Assembly (NCBI GenBank): GCA_013112725.1
Contig: JABFFZ010000012.1
Coordinates: 1 to 64,000 of the forward strand
Origin: Chloroflexota bacterium
GTDB taxonomy: Bacteria; Chloroflexota; Anaerolineae; Promineifilales; Promineifilaceae
Direction of reading: 5' to 3'
DNA: 64,000 nt
How positions within the stretch are numbered: the first letter of the stretch is position 1; each line of letters opens with the position of its first letter. A program made the translations under genes and the position numbers. A model generated the notes under the pieces. It saw only the letters and a list, made by a program, of their open reading frames with translations, had not been told where the DNA came from and searched no databases. Below, piece after piece: positions 17,047 through 23,853 of the stretch.

Positions 17047-19515
17047 TTACAGTTTCACCCGGCGCAGGCGGAGGGAGTTGGTGACGACACTGACGCTAGA
17101 GAAGGCCATGGCCCCCGCCGCCAGGATGGGGCTAAGCTGGCGCAAAAAGTCTGGCGCCCACTCAAACGGAGCCAGCACACCGGCCGCCACCGGAATCAGC
17201 ACTACGTTGTAGCCAAACGCCCACACCAGATTTTCGCGGATGTTTTTCATGGTCGCTTTGGAGAGGTGAATGGCCTGGGGCACGGTGCGCAAGTCGCCGC
17301 GCATCAGGGTGACATCGGCCGTTTCCATGGCAATGTCTGTGCCTGTGCCAATGGCCAACCCTACGTCAGCCTGGGCCAGGGCGGGGGCGTCGTTGATGCC
17401 GTCGCCGACCATGGCCACCACGTGGTTTTCATCTTGTAACGCTTTGACTTTGGCGGCTTTATCGCCGGGCAGTACCTCGGCCAGATAGCGATCCAGTCCC
17501 GCTTCGGCGGCAATGGCCTGGGCGGTGGCTTCGTTGTCACCGGTAATCATCACGGCCGTCAACCCCAACTCGTGCATCTGCGCCACTGCCTCTTTCGACC
17601 CATCTTTAATAGTGTCGGCCACGCCAATGAGGGCGCTGGCCTGCCCATCCACCGCCAGCCACATAGCCGTGCGCGCCTGGTTTTGCAGGTTGGCGGCTTT
17701 GGCTTCCAGGCCATCCAGGGCCACATTTTCCTGCTGCATCAGCCGTAAATTGCCCAGCAAAATGGCACGGCCGTCCACCTCCGCGCTGATCCCCTGCCCC
17801 GCAATCGCTTCAAAACTGGCGGGCACGCTCAAAGCCAGCCCACGTTCCTGCGCCGCCCGCACAATCGCCTCCCCCAACGGATGCTCCGAACCCCGCTCCG
17901 CAGAAGCCGCCAGTCGCAGCAACTCTTCACTGCTCACTGCCAACTGCTCACTGCTCACTAAATCAGTAACCGCCGGTTCCCCCTTCGTAATGGTGCCTGT
18001 TTTGTCCAGCAGCACGGCCGTGACTTTTTGCAGTAGTTCCAACGCGGCGCTGTCCTTGAAGAGGATGCCGTGTTCGGCCCCTTTGCCCATGCCTACCATG
18101 ATGGAGGTCGGCGTAGCCAACCCCATGGCACAGGGGCAGGCAATAACCAGCACGGCCGTTAACCTTAACAATGCCGCCGTAAAATCCCCGGTTGCCACAT
18201 ACCAGACCAAAAACGTGAGCAGGGCAATGGCGACAACGACGGGCACAAAATAAGCCGTCACCCGGTCTACCTGCTTCTGGATAGGCGCTTTACTGCCCTG
18301 CGCCTGCTCCACCATCTTGATGATTTGGGCCAACGCCGTTTCTTTGCCCACCTTCGTGGCCTGCATTGTCAGCAGCCCTTGTTTGTTGATGGTCGCGCCG
18401 ATGACGGCATCGCCTGTTTCTTTGGACACCGGCAGCGATTCGCCGGTGAGCATACTTTCGTCAAGGGTGGAACGGCCGTCTACCACCACGCCGTCCACCG
18501 GAATCTTCTCACCGGGCCGTACCAACAGCACATCACCCACCTGTACCTGGTCAATGGGCACATCTTGCTCCACCCCATCCCGCAGGCGGCGGGCCGTTTT
18601 GGGCTGTAAACCCATCAGCTTTTTGATAGCGGCACTGGTCTCTCCTTTGGCGCGGCTTTCCAACACCTTGCCCAGCGTCACCAGGGTGATGATCATGGCC
18701 GAGGTTTCAAAGTAGATATGGTGGCCGAGCGCCATGGAACCAGCCGTCAGCGCCAACAACACGGCTACGCTGTAGAGGTAAGCCACTGACGACCCCAGGG
18801 CTACCAGCACGTCCATGTTGGCGCTGCGATTGCGCAGGCTTTTCACCGCGCCAGTGTAATAGTCCCAACAAACGTAGGTTTGCACCGGCGTGGCCAGGGC
18901 AAAAAAGAGCCAGTTGACCCAATTGGCGTGTGACCAATCACCCAACAGATTGAAGTCCCGCGCCATACTCAACACAAACAGGGGAATGGAAAACAGCAGG
19001 CCCACGATGAGCCGTTTTTTCTGGTGTTCGTATTCCGCTTTGCGGGCGGTGGCTTCGGCGTCTGCTGTTTCCTCCCCAGCAGCCACTTCCACCACATCGT
19101 AACCGGCCTGGCGCACGGCCGTGACCAGATCAGCCCGTGTGGCTACCCCGGACGCTACCGTCACCTGCGCCTTTTCATTGGCCAGGTTGACGGCCACATC
19201 CAGCACGCCTTCCACTTTGTTCAGCCGTCGCTCGATGGTTTGGGCGCAGTTGGCGCAGGTCATCCCCAGCAGGGGCAGTTCGATGGTGGCGGTGGGGATT
19301 TCATAGCCGGCGCGCTGGATACGCTGGACGAGGTTGGTGGTGAGGGTTTGCGGGGTGGTCACGGCCGTGTCAAACGTCACCGTCACCTTTTCACTGGCAA
19401 AGTTTACGGCCGCGTCGGTCACGCCCTCTACCTTTTTGGCGCTGCGCTCCACGGCCGTCACACAGTTGGCGCAGGTCATGCCTACCACCGGGAAAGTCAG
19501 TTGTTGTTCGGACAT
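17047..19515 (-). CDS. copA: Copper-translocating P-type ATPase with two HMA domains
   Basis: An 822-residue P1B-type ATPase that pumps Cu(I) out of the cytoplasm. Two N-terminal metal-binding domains each carry GMTCANC (Cys15/18, and about residue 90). Then come the ion site CPC (ACPCAMG), the actuator motif LTGES, the phosphorylation site DKTGT, the nucleotide-binding SEHPLG and [12 protein letters not shown]. All catalytic residues are present. An in-frame copy of a short-word repeat (17928-17958) adds about eleven residues (around 520-530) just before the HP motif. It is the last gene of the csoR-copZ-copA group. Confidence 0.97.
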   Translation of the reverse strand: MSEQQLTFPVVGMTCANCVTAVERSAKKVEGVTDAAVNFASEKVTVTFDTAVTTPQTLTTNLVQRIQRAGYEIPTATIELPLLGMTCANCAQTIERRLNKVEGVLDVAVNLANEKAQVTVASGVATRADLVTAVRQAGYDVVEVAAGEETADAEATARKAEYEHQKKRLIVGLLFSIPLFVLSMARDFNLLGDWSHANWVNWLFFALATPVQTYVCWDYYTGAVKSLRNRSANMDVLVALGSSVAYLYSVAVLLALTAGSMALGHHIYFETSAMIITLVTLGKVLESRAKGETSAAIKKLMGLQPKTARRLRDGVEQDVPIDQVQVGDVLLVRPGEKIPVDGVVVDGRSTLDESMLTGESLPVSKETGDAVIGATINKQGLLTMQATKVGKETALAQIIKMVEQAQGSKAPIQKQVDRVTAYFVPVVVAIALLTFLVWYVATGDFTAALLRLTAVLVIACPCAMGLATPTSIMVGMGKGAEHGILFKDSAALELLQKVTAVLLDKTGTITKGEPAVTDLVSSEQLAVSSEELLRLAASAERGSEHPLGEAIVRAAQERGLALSVPASFEAIAGQGISAEVDGRAILLGNLRLMQQENVALDGLEAKAANLQNQARTAMWLAVDGQASALIGVADTIKDGSKEAVAQMHELGLTAVMITGDNEATAQAIAAEAGLDRYLAEVLPGDKAAKVKALQDENHVVAMVGDGINDAPALAQADVGLAIGTGTDIAMETADVTLMRGDLRTVPQAIHLSKATMKNIRENLVWAFGYNVVLIPVAAGVLAPFEWAPDFLRQLSPILAAGAMAFSSVSVVTNSLRLRRVKL

Positions 19516-19522
19516 GGGGTTT

Positions 19523-19581
19523 TGTCAAAGATTGCGCAGATTTCACAGATTTTTATATCTGCGTAATCTGCGCCATCTTTG
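19523..19581. repeat. Imperfect hairpin between copZ and copA
   Basis: TCAAAGAT and ATCTTTGA close a stem whose arms repeat words of the type gcgcagatt and aatctgcg. It contains no T tract. It separates two genes that should be co-transcribed. Confidence 0.65.
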
Positions 19582-19586
19582 ATGAT

Positions 19587-19808
19587 TTATTGAATCTGAA
19601 TCAACCCCTCTGGCGGGTAATTGATTTCTTGCAAAAGCGCCTGGATTTGTGGCCAGGTGGCCGGTTCTTGCCAGGCCACGGTCACTTGTTTGCTGTCTTG
19701 CACCGCTTTGACGCTGGTCACGCCCGCCAGTTCACCCAGTTCCATCTCGATGGTGTGGGTGCAGTGGCCGCAGCTAATGTTGGGTACGGTAAAGGTTTTG
19801 CTGTTCAT
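19587..19808 (-). CDS. copZ: Copper chaperone, heavy-metal-associated domain protein
   Basis: A 73-residue single HMA domain. The Cu(I) site is Cys13-Gly-His-Cys16 in NISCGHCTHTIEMELGE, with the usual ferredoxin-like beta-alpha-beta pattern after it. It should carry Cu(I) to the N-terminal domains of the neighbouring CopA and to the CsoR sensor. The Ser-Cys-Gly-His-Cys form resembles the variant used by Gram-positive and Chloroflexota chaperones. It lies between csoR and copA on one strand. Confidence 0.93.
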   Translation of the reverse strand: MNSKTFTVPNISCGHCTHTIEMELGELAGVTSVKAVQDSKQVTVAWQEPATWPQIQALLQEINYPPEGLIQIQ

Positions 19809-19832
19809 GGGTAATGCTCCTTTGTCTGCTTT

Positions 19833-19887
19833 GTTCGTAGTAGGCGATTTATCGCCTTTTCACGGCGATGAATCGCCTACTACAAAC
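19833..19887. repeat. GTAGTAGGCGATT-family hairpin
   Basis: A 24-base left arm (GTTCGTAGTAGGCGATTTAT then CGCC) pairs with 19864-19887 with two mismatches around a 7-base loop. A near-identical element lies at 33259-33313. It separates csoR and copZ. Confidence 0.85.
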
Positions 19888-19894
19888 GGAGTGG

Positions 19895-20173
19895 TTATAT
19901 TCGGTTTGACATATCAAACACGCTGGTCACTTCGGTTAACACCCGCTGCCGCTCGGCGGGGTCGTCGCCCTGGATGGCGGTGGTGACGCAGGTTTGCAGG
20001 TGGTTGTCCAAAATCATGGCGCTGACGCGGTTGAGGGCCGCCTGCACCGCCTGAATCTGCTTGATCACGTCAATGCAGTACGTGTCTTCCTGTACCATAC
20101 GCTCAATGCCCTTGATGTGCCCGGCGGCGCTGGCTAACCGTTGGCTCACAGCCTGTTTGGTCATGTCATTCAT
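19895..20173 (-). CDS. csoR: Copper-sensing transcriptional repressor CsoR
   Basis: A 92-residue all-helical repressor of the CsoR/RcnR family. The Cu(I) ligands Cys33, His58 and Cys62 (DTYCIDV and NHLQTC) are all present, which separates it from nickel or formaldehyde sensors. Without copper it binds a G/C-tract inverted repeat; copper releases it. Such a repeat lies 14 bases upstream of its start (20187-20212), so it should control itself and the following copZ and copA. Start ATG 20173 could also be the internal Met4. Confidence 0.95.
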   Translation of the reverse strand: MNDMTKQAVSQRLASAAGHIKGIERMVQEDTYCIDVIKQIQAVQAALNRVSAMILDNHLQTCVTTAIQGDDPAERQRVLTEVTSVFDMSNRI

Positions 20174-20186
20174 CTTTCTCGCCTTC

Positions 20187-20212
20187 TACCCCACCCCCCT
20201 GGGGGAGGGGTA
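20187..20212 (-). promoter_or_regulatory. Probable CsoR operator
   Basis: TACCCC at one end and GGGGTA at the other flank a C tract and a G tract, making a nearly perfect inverted repeat of 26 bases. This is the known style of CsoR boxes. It sits directly before csoR, where it would govern the copper operon. Confidence 0.6.
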
Positions 20213-20342
20213 TGCGGCAGGATGATACAACTCTTTAGGGTGACTGTCAATTTTTCGTTGAATGGAAGTAAGAGAGAGTGGGACTATGGAGTACCAGAGA
20301 CATCCAATTTCTCCAAGAAATTGGATGTCTGACAATTTGAGG

Positions 20343-22313
20343 TTATTCGGCAGCCAGGGCTGCCCGGACTTGATTAAGGACGTCAATCATGTAGAGGGTA
20401 AAAGTGTGATCAGGGATAAATGTCTGAGCCAGAGCTACAGCTTTAGCAATCAGTTGCTCCCCATCGCGTAAGGCATTGCGCTGGCACAAGCGCATACCCA
20501 ACCCCCAATAACAATTCACCAATCCAGTTCGATCCTCTATTCGCGTATACAATTCCACAGCCGTTTGCCAGGCAGACAACCCCTCCTCGTCCTGTCCCAG
20601 ATCGAGATAGTAAAAGCCGATGGCCTTTCGCGTGTTGGCTTCCCCCAACCGGTCGCCGACCGCCCGGAACAGTTCCAACGCCTGCCCGTAGCTGGCTAAC
20701 GCCGCCTCGTTTTCCTTTTGGAACGCCTGCACGTCGCCGATGGCCTTTCGCGTGTTGGCTTCCCCCAACCGGTCGCCGACCGCCCGGAACAGTTCCAACG
20801 CCTGCCCGTAGCTGGCTAACGCCGCCGTTTGCTCATACTGGCGCATGTGCCATTGGCCGCGGTTGCGGCGCAATTCCCCTTGTTGTTCTGTTTCCAGGCG
20901 GCGGAACTGGGCCGGCGCTTCCAAAACCGCGAGCAGTTCATCCCACCAATCCCGGTCGCCGGCCAACTGCGCCTGAAACGCCGCCTGCATGGCGGTCTCG
21001 AACAGGGGCTGAGGGTCAAGAAAACAGGCATGGTACAGCCAGTTCTGGTTGGCAATTGGATCATTCGTTATCCGAAACTGCGCCGCAAAATAATCACGCG
21101 CCCGCCGGTGGGCCTGCAGCACTTCGGGATCATCTTGCCGCGCCAGATAGGCGCGCTGCACCTGGCGCACCAGTTCGTGAAACTGCCAGCCGCCACCCGC
21201 TACGCTTTTGACAAAAGAGCGGCTGCTGAAATGGCGAAATGCAGACTCATCAAACGGGGCCACGCTCTCCGGCAAGATCGCGTTGAGGCTGCCCATCACA
21301 AAGTCAGCCCGTAACAACGGCCCCAGGCGGGCGGCAGCCATCTGGGTCTCTTGCCTCGCCGCCTTAAACCGATCAATCATGCGTCCATACAACCATTCTT
21401 CGGCCGAACGCTGTAACAAACCAGTTCTTAATTCTGTGATGGTCAAAGGTTTGGCGACTTTCTCCCCTTCCTGCCATACTTCGGCAGCCATTTCTGTTAA
21501 CAGGGGATGGCCCTTTGCCAGTTCATAAATCACCCCAATCAACGTCTCGGGCATCTTTTTGCCGCTCCATTCGGTTAAAAAGATAGCTGAATCCGCTGCG
21601 GAAAATGCCTCCAGCGGCACATGCCGCCGCCACTCCCGCATGGAGGCATCCGCAATATCTTCCCGGCTGCCCACCACCACCCGCAGGTTCGGGCGCTGCT
21701 GGCAAATGGCCGCCAGCAGTTGCCAGAGTCCGGCCAACTCTTCTGCCGGGGTGCTGCCCTCCATATGCTCAAACGTGTCCAGAAAGATGACCCCCCTGTC
21801 CGGGATCAGGTGCGCCATTTCCACCTGAAACAACACCAACAAATCATCCTGTAATATCTGGCGCAGCGCGCGCCGGTTCTCGGCCATACCGGTCTGGATG
21901 TGCATATCGGCATGATGAATCTGGCCGCCGCTTTCCGCTTTTTGCTCTGCATGAATGGGGCGGCCGGCATCCGCTTGCAGCGCTTCCGCCAGCCGGGCCT
22001 GGTGTGCCTGCCAGGCGGCCAATGCCGCTGCCCGATACCGCTGCGCCGCCTCTGGCGTCAGCAAATCGGCCAGCGCCACCATCAGCTCATACGGCTTCAA
22101 GCCGCCGGAAAAATCCACATGCACCACGCGCACCATTTGCGGCCGGCAGTGATTTTGAATGAGCCATTGCATCAGGGTGCTTTTGCCCGCCCCACTCATG
22201 CCGGAAAAGAGCAGAAAAGGTCTGGCCTGGGCATCCCATAAGCGGGCAAAGGCCGCTTTTTGTTCATCCCGGTCGGTAAAATGTTTCAGCTTTTCGGCGT
22301 CCAGATAAACCAT
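20343..22313 (-). CDS. STAND-type P-loop ATPase with C-terminal TPR repeats
   Basis: A 656-residue protein built like NACHT/AAA-16 signal ATPases. Walker A is GMSGAGKST (about 38-46), Walker B is GVIFLDTFEH, and GSRED looks like a sensor motif. A helical/winged region follows (about 330-460), then TPR-like repeats of 40 residues. Two of these repeats are identical at DNA level over 91 bases. No known effector domain is visible at either end. Its ATG lies 3 bases after the stop of a small membrane protein gene, so the two are coupled. Bacterial relatives include anti-phage and signalling proteins; a defence role is only a hypothesis. The region lacks ACGGCCGT palindromes. Confidence 0.88.
   Translation of the reverse strand: MVYLDAEKLKHFTDRDEQKAAFARLWDAQARPFLLFSGMSGAGKSTLMQWLIQNHCRPQMVRVVHVDFSGGLKPYELMVALADLLTPEAAQRYRAAALAAWQAHQARLAEALQADAGRPIHAEQKAESGGQIHHADMHIQTGMAENRRALRQILQDDLLVLFQVEMAHLIPDRGVIFLDTFEHMEGSTPAEELAGLWQLLAAICQQRPNLRVVVGSREDIADASMREWRRHVPLEAFSAADSAIFLTEWSGKKMPETLIGVIYELAKGHPLLTEMAAEVWQEGEKVAKPLTITELRTGLLQRSAEEWLYGRMIDRFKAARQETQMAAARLGPLLRADFVMGSLNAILPESVAPFDESAFRHFSSRSFVKSVAGGGWQFHELVRQVQRAYLARQDDPEVLQAHRRARDYFAAQFRITNDPIANQNWLYHACFLDPQPLFETAMQAAFQAQLAGDRDWWDELLAVLEAPAQFRRLETEQQGELRRNRGQWHMRQYEQTAALASYGQALELFRAVGDRLGEANTRKAIGDVQAFQKENEAALASYGQALELFRAVGDRLGEANTRKAIGFYYLDLGQDEEGLSAWQTAVELYTRIEDRTGLVNCYWGLGMRLCQRNALRDGEQLIAKAVALAQTFIPDHTFTLYMIDVLNQVRAALAAE
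20616..20826. repeat. Perfect 91-bp direct repeat inside the TPR region
   Basis: 20616-20706 and 20736-20826 are identical, with a period of 120 bases, equal to one 40-residue TPR unit. The repeat is in frame, so copy number can change without breaking the protein. Confidence 0.95.
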
Positions 22314-22316
22314 GGC

Positions 22317-22655
22317 TCACTCCAATTCAATACGGGAATTCTTGACTTTGCTGCCCTCGCCTTTTGCCTCTTGTGTCACCTCAACCGGGGCATTAGCGGG
22401 TGCTTTTATGTGAGAGCCTTCCACCACGCCGCCGTCGCTGGTCTGTTGGGAAAAGTGGCCAGGGCCAGGTAGCTTTTCCGCTGTTACTGCGGGCGCCTTT
22501 TTGTCTCCCGGTTCCCGTTTCATACTGGCTTCGCCAATGCCCCACTTGAGCTTGAGTTCGGTCAGACGAAAACCAGATTTATAGAACAGGTATGCCACGA
22601 GCAAAACCAAAACAACGATAAGAATACCCAAGATAATCCAGGAAAGGGGTTGCAT
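22317..22655 (-). CDS. Small single-pass membrane protein paired with the STAND ATPase
   Basis: 112 residues. An N-terminal membrane helix (about residues 5-27, WIILGILIVVLVLLVAYLFY) is followed by a basic juxtamembrane segment and a polar tail that ends in short alternating segments (EGSHIKAPANAPVEVTQEAK, then KVKNSRIE). No known domain is recognised. A strong AAGGAGG lies five bases before the ATG. Its stop is 3 bases before the STAND gene, so it should be made with it and may anchor or sense for it at the membrane. Confidence 0.8.
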   Translation of the reverse strand: MQPLSWIILGILIVVLVLLVAYLFYKSGFRLTELKLKWGIGEASMKREPGDKKAPAVTAEKLPGPGHFSQQTSDGGVVEGSHIKAPANAPVEVTQEAKGEGSKVKNSRIELE

Positions 22656-22730
22656 AGGAGCCTCCTTCTGGGCAACAGCGCCCGGCTATCAACTGACAAT
22701 GGCTAACAATGGGAGGATTGTAGCGAATAA

Positions 22731-22773
22731 TGGGGTAATTGGGTAATTGGGTAATTGGGAGATTGGGAGATTC
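22731..22773. repeat. One-sided array of AATTGGGT and GATTGGGA words
   Basis: Three copies of gggtaattgggtaatt pass into gggagattgggagatt. It joins directly to the Calx-beta remnant, suggesting the breakpoint of a deletion. Confidence 0.7.
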
Positions 22774-22962
22774 CCCTTCACCACCGTGCCTCTTCTCGAC
22801 AATGATCTGGACGACGGTGACCGCACGTTCAGCCTGGTTTTGAGCAATCCGGTGAATGGCGAGTTGGGGAACGATACGGCCGTGGGCACAATCCTGGACG
22901 ACGACAACCCCCCACCCATCCCCGGCTGGCAGGTTTATCTGCCCGTCATCCTGAAGCCCTAA
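22774..22962 (+). pseudogene. C-terminal remnant of a Calx-beta surface protein
   Basis: The frame encodes LLDNDLDDGDRTFSLVLSNP, then TAVGTILDDDNPPP, which is the second half of a Calx-beta domain, and ends GWQVYLPVILKP. That tail matches the C-termini of two other secreted proteins in this window. No signal peptide or first half of the domain remains; the fragment begins at the short-word repeat. It could not fold alone. It contains one ACGGCCGT palindrome, unlike its flanks, so it probably belongs to the older chromosome. Confidence 0.75.
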
Positions 22963-22990
22963 ATAAAGTGGCTTTTGGGGAATTCAAGGT

Positions 22991-23029
22991 GAGGTGTGAA
23001 GCACATTTCTGAATGATGCTTCACCCTTC
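22991..23029. terminator. Hairpin between converging genes
   Basis: GGTGTGAAGCA (22993-23003) pairs with TGCTTCACCC (23017-23026) around a 13-base loop. It lies between the plus-strand Calx-beta remnant and the minus-strand xisI end, so it may terminate xisI. Confidence 0.45.
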
Positions 23030-23041
23030 ACAACACCTGGG

Positions 23042-23383
23042 CTACGCCGTGGCAAATTCAGTATGCGGGCGTATTTCCGGCGGATGAAAAGCTAACACAA
23101 TATCCGCTTTAGGCACACCCGCCTCTAGTAACAAATTAGCAACACCCTCTTCCGTCCAATCTTCTTCAATTCGAAACTTGCCATTGCGTATGCGCACATA
23201 GATGGTCGCTTCAGACACCGGCCCTTCGGCGGGCCAGCCTACATTGTAGAGCATGTAGTGGTCTCTTTCTTCGTCAAAGACCAATTCCGTATCCATACCC
23301 GGTACCGGTTGGTTTTTAAGCAATTCAGCATACTCTGTGAGAATTTTTTTGATGATCAATCTGTAATTAGTTAGCTTGTCCAT
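23042..23383 (-). CDS. xisI: XisI-family protein
   Basis: 113 residues matching XisI: DKLTNYRLIIKKILTEYA at the N-terminus, FDEERDHYMLYNVGW in the middle and VLAFHPPEIRPHTEFA at the C-terminus. In Anabaena XisI helps control excision of the fdxN element with XisH and XisF. Outside that setting its job is unknown. It overlaps xisH by 13 bases. No recombinase or nif gene is near. Low palindrome density suggests the pair is mobile or recently acquired. Confidence 0.93.
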   Translation of the reverse strand: MDKLTNYRLIIKKILTEYAELLKNQPVPGMDTELVFDEERDHYMLYNVGWPAEGPVSEATIYVRIRNGKFRIEEDWTEEGVANLLLEAGVPKADIVLAFHPPEIRPHTEFATA

Positions 23384-23787
23384 ATGACGATCTCCTCTTC
23401 TATTGTGTTGACAACCAGGAGTTTTATCTGGAACATTTCGATGACTGCTTGCAAAGCCTCTCGCTTAATGATCCGACGATAAGCCCCTTCACTCAGAGCC
23501 AGATAGAGAACATGCTCCGACTGTGTCTTTTGCAGTAGAGCAAAATATAAGTTGTATTGTCCTAACGCTTCCTCAAAGTCCTGAATCAGTGAAGGAGTGA
23601 TAAAACTCTTGATTTCAACCACTATTTTCTCCCCGGCCCGTTCCGCAGCAATGGTGCGCTCCGCACCCAAATCGGCAGAAACTGTCAAACCCTTGTAACG
23701 GATAGGATATGGATCATGTGTAATAGTCCATCCATCCTTGACAAGAGTATTTTTCACTGCATCGTGAATCAAATCTTTAGCTGCCAT
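23371..23787 (-). CDS. xisH: XisH-family protein (restriction-endonuclease-like fold)
   Basis: 138 residues from ATG 23787 (MAAKDLIHDAVKNTLVKDGW), the usual XisH start. The upstream open frame to 23841 lacks homology. Asp in VSADLG and Glu-x-Lys in VVEIKSF match the PD-(D/E)xK active site seen in this family. ALGQYNLYFALL and EHVLYLALSEGAYRR are also typical. With XisI it forms a conserved two-gene unit whose role outside cyanobacterial DNA excision is undefined. It may instead be a toxin-antitoxin or defence-like unit; this is speculation. Confidence 0.93.
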   Translation of the reverse strand: MAAKDLIHDAVKNTLVKDGWTITHDPYPIRYKGLTVSADLGAERTIAAERAGEKIVVEIKSFITPSLIQDFEEALGQYNLYFALLQKTQSEHVLYLALSEGAYRRIIKREALQAVIEMFQIKLLVVNTIEEEIVIWTS

Positions 23788-23853
23788 ACAGCAAGTATAA
23801 GAATCGGGATGAGGGTCGTCAATTGACTTGCATCGGCTCACCCCCTCACCTTG

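Noticed and set aside
22747-22962. Intact 71-residue gene
   Set aside because: The start codon and first residues are from the repeat array and the rest is half a Calx-beta domain, so a remnant is more likely.
23042-23787. An fdxN-like excisable element
   Set aside because: Only xisH and xisI are present. No recombinase, direct-repeat border or split gene was seen.
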